DNA of 6,188 nucleotides. Source: an uncultured Lachnospiraceae bacterium (GTDB taxonomy: Bacteria; Bacillota_A; Clostridia; Lachnospirales; Lachnospiraceae). The DNA lies in contig CAMOFS010000111.1 in NCBI GenBank assembly GCA_946613735.1, forward strand, positions 1 to 6,188, given 5' to 3'. The translations under genes and the position numbers were made by a program. Each line of letters begins with the position of its first letter. The stretch's first letter is position 1. The notes under the pieces are model-generated. The model was given only the letters and a program-made list of their open reading frames with translations. It did no database searches and was not told the DNA's origin. Below, piece after piece: positions 6,103 through 6,188 of the stretch.

Positions 6103-6188
6103 TTATTTCTGTAAATACATCACAAAATTACTCAGAAAATATATGATAGGGGCGGTAATGATCACCGAATCAAAGCGGTCTAAAATCC
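6103..6188 (-). CDS. cdsA: Phosphatidate cytidylyltransferase (CDP-diglyceride synthase), C-terminal end only
   Basis: Only the last 27 codons and the TAA stop (6103-6105) are inside the window; the 5' part lies beyond the right edge. The visible peptide begins ILDRFDSVIITAP and continues as a hydrophobic segment ending in YLQK. The DRFDS motif followed by a membrane helix is the C-terminal signature of the CdsA family, which makes CDP-diacylglycerol from phosphatidate and CTP at the cytoplasmic membrane. Position supports this: cdsA directly precedes dxr in the uppS-cdsA-dxr-rseP cluster of Firmicutes. The stop is 12 bases upstream of the dxr start, and those 12 bases hold the dxr ribosome binding site, so the two are very probably cotranscribed. 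The identification rests on a short tail plus context, but the motif is distinctive. Confidence 0.9.
   Translation of the reverse strand, partial: ILDRFDSVIITAPIIYFLSNFVMYLQK

Overview
The window is a block of co-oriented genes, all read from the minus strand. In transcription order (high to low coordinates) they are: the 3' tail of cdsA, then dxr, rseP, ispG, and the first 883 codons of polC, which runs off the left edge. This order is a well-known housekeeping cluster of Clostridia, usually preceded by uppS. A PolC-type DNA polymerase, a one-PDZ RseP/RasP-length protease, strong GGAGG-type ribosome binding sites, a TTG start and moderate GC all point to a Gram-positive Firmicute. Lachnospiraceae is my best guess, from gene order and protein style only; the genus cannot be told from this window.

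Layout: 6103-6188 end of CDP-diglyceride synthase (CdsA); 4945-6090 DXP reductoisomerase (Dxr); 3902-4942 site-2-type intramembrane protease (RseP); 3822-3901 intergenic, filled by a palindromic repeat; 2775-3821 HMBPP synthase (IspG); 2650-2774 intergenic, filled by a second, diverged repeat copy plus a short tandem duplication; 1-2649 N-terminal part of PolC, covering the N-terminal domain, OB fold, PHP domain and the exonuclease inserted in it. No gene-free stretch exceeds 125 bases.

Functionally, Dxr and IspG carry out the second and the penultimate steps of the MEP isoprenoid pathway, CdsA makes the CDP-diacylglycerol needed for phospholipids, RseP acts in the same membrane, and PolC is the replicative polymerase. 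The cluster therefore joins envelope-lipid supply with replication. The first two junctions are tight (12 bases and 2 bases, the second probably coupled); the last two have been opened up by repeat elements.

I see no new multi-gene system here. The points most worth a second look are small: (1) a 24-base-period duplication of the polC ribosome binding site, which creates a 7-codon leader ORF ending one base before the polC ATG; (2) a PolC PHP domain that seems to have lost two of its usual metal ligands; (3) related palindromic repeats at both downstream junctions of the operon, one of which appears to supply the ispG stop codon.
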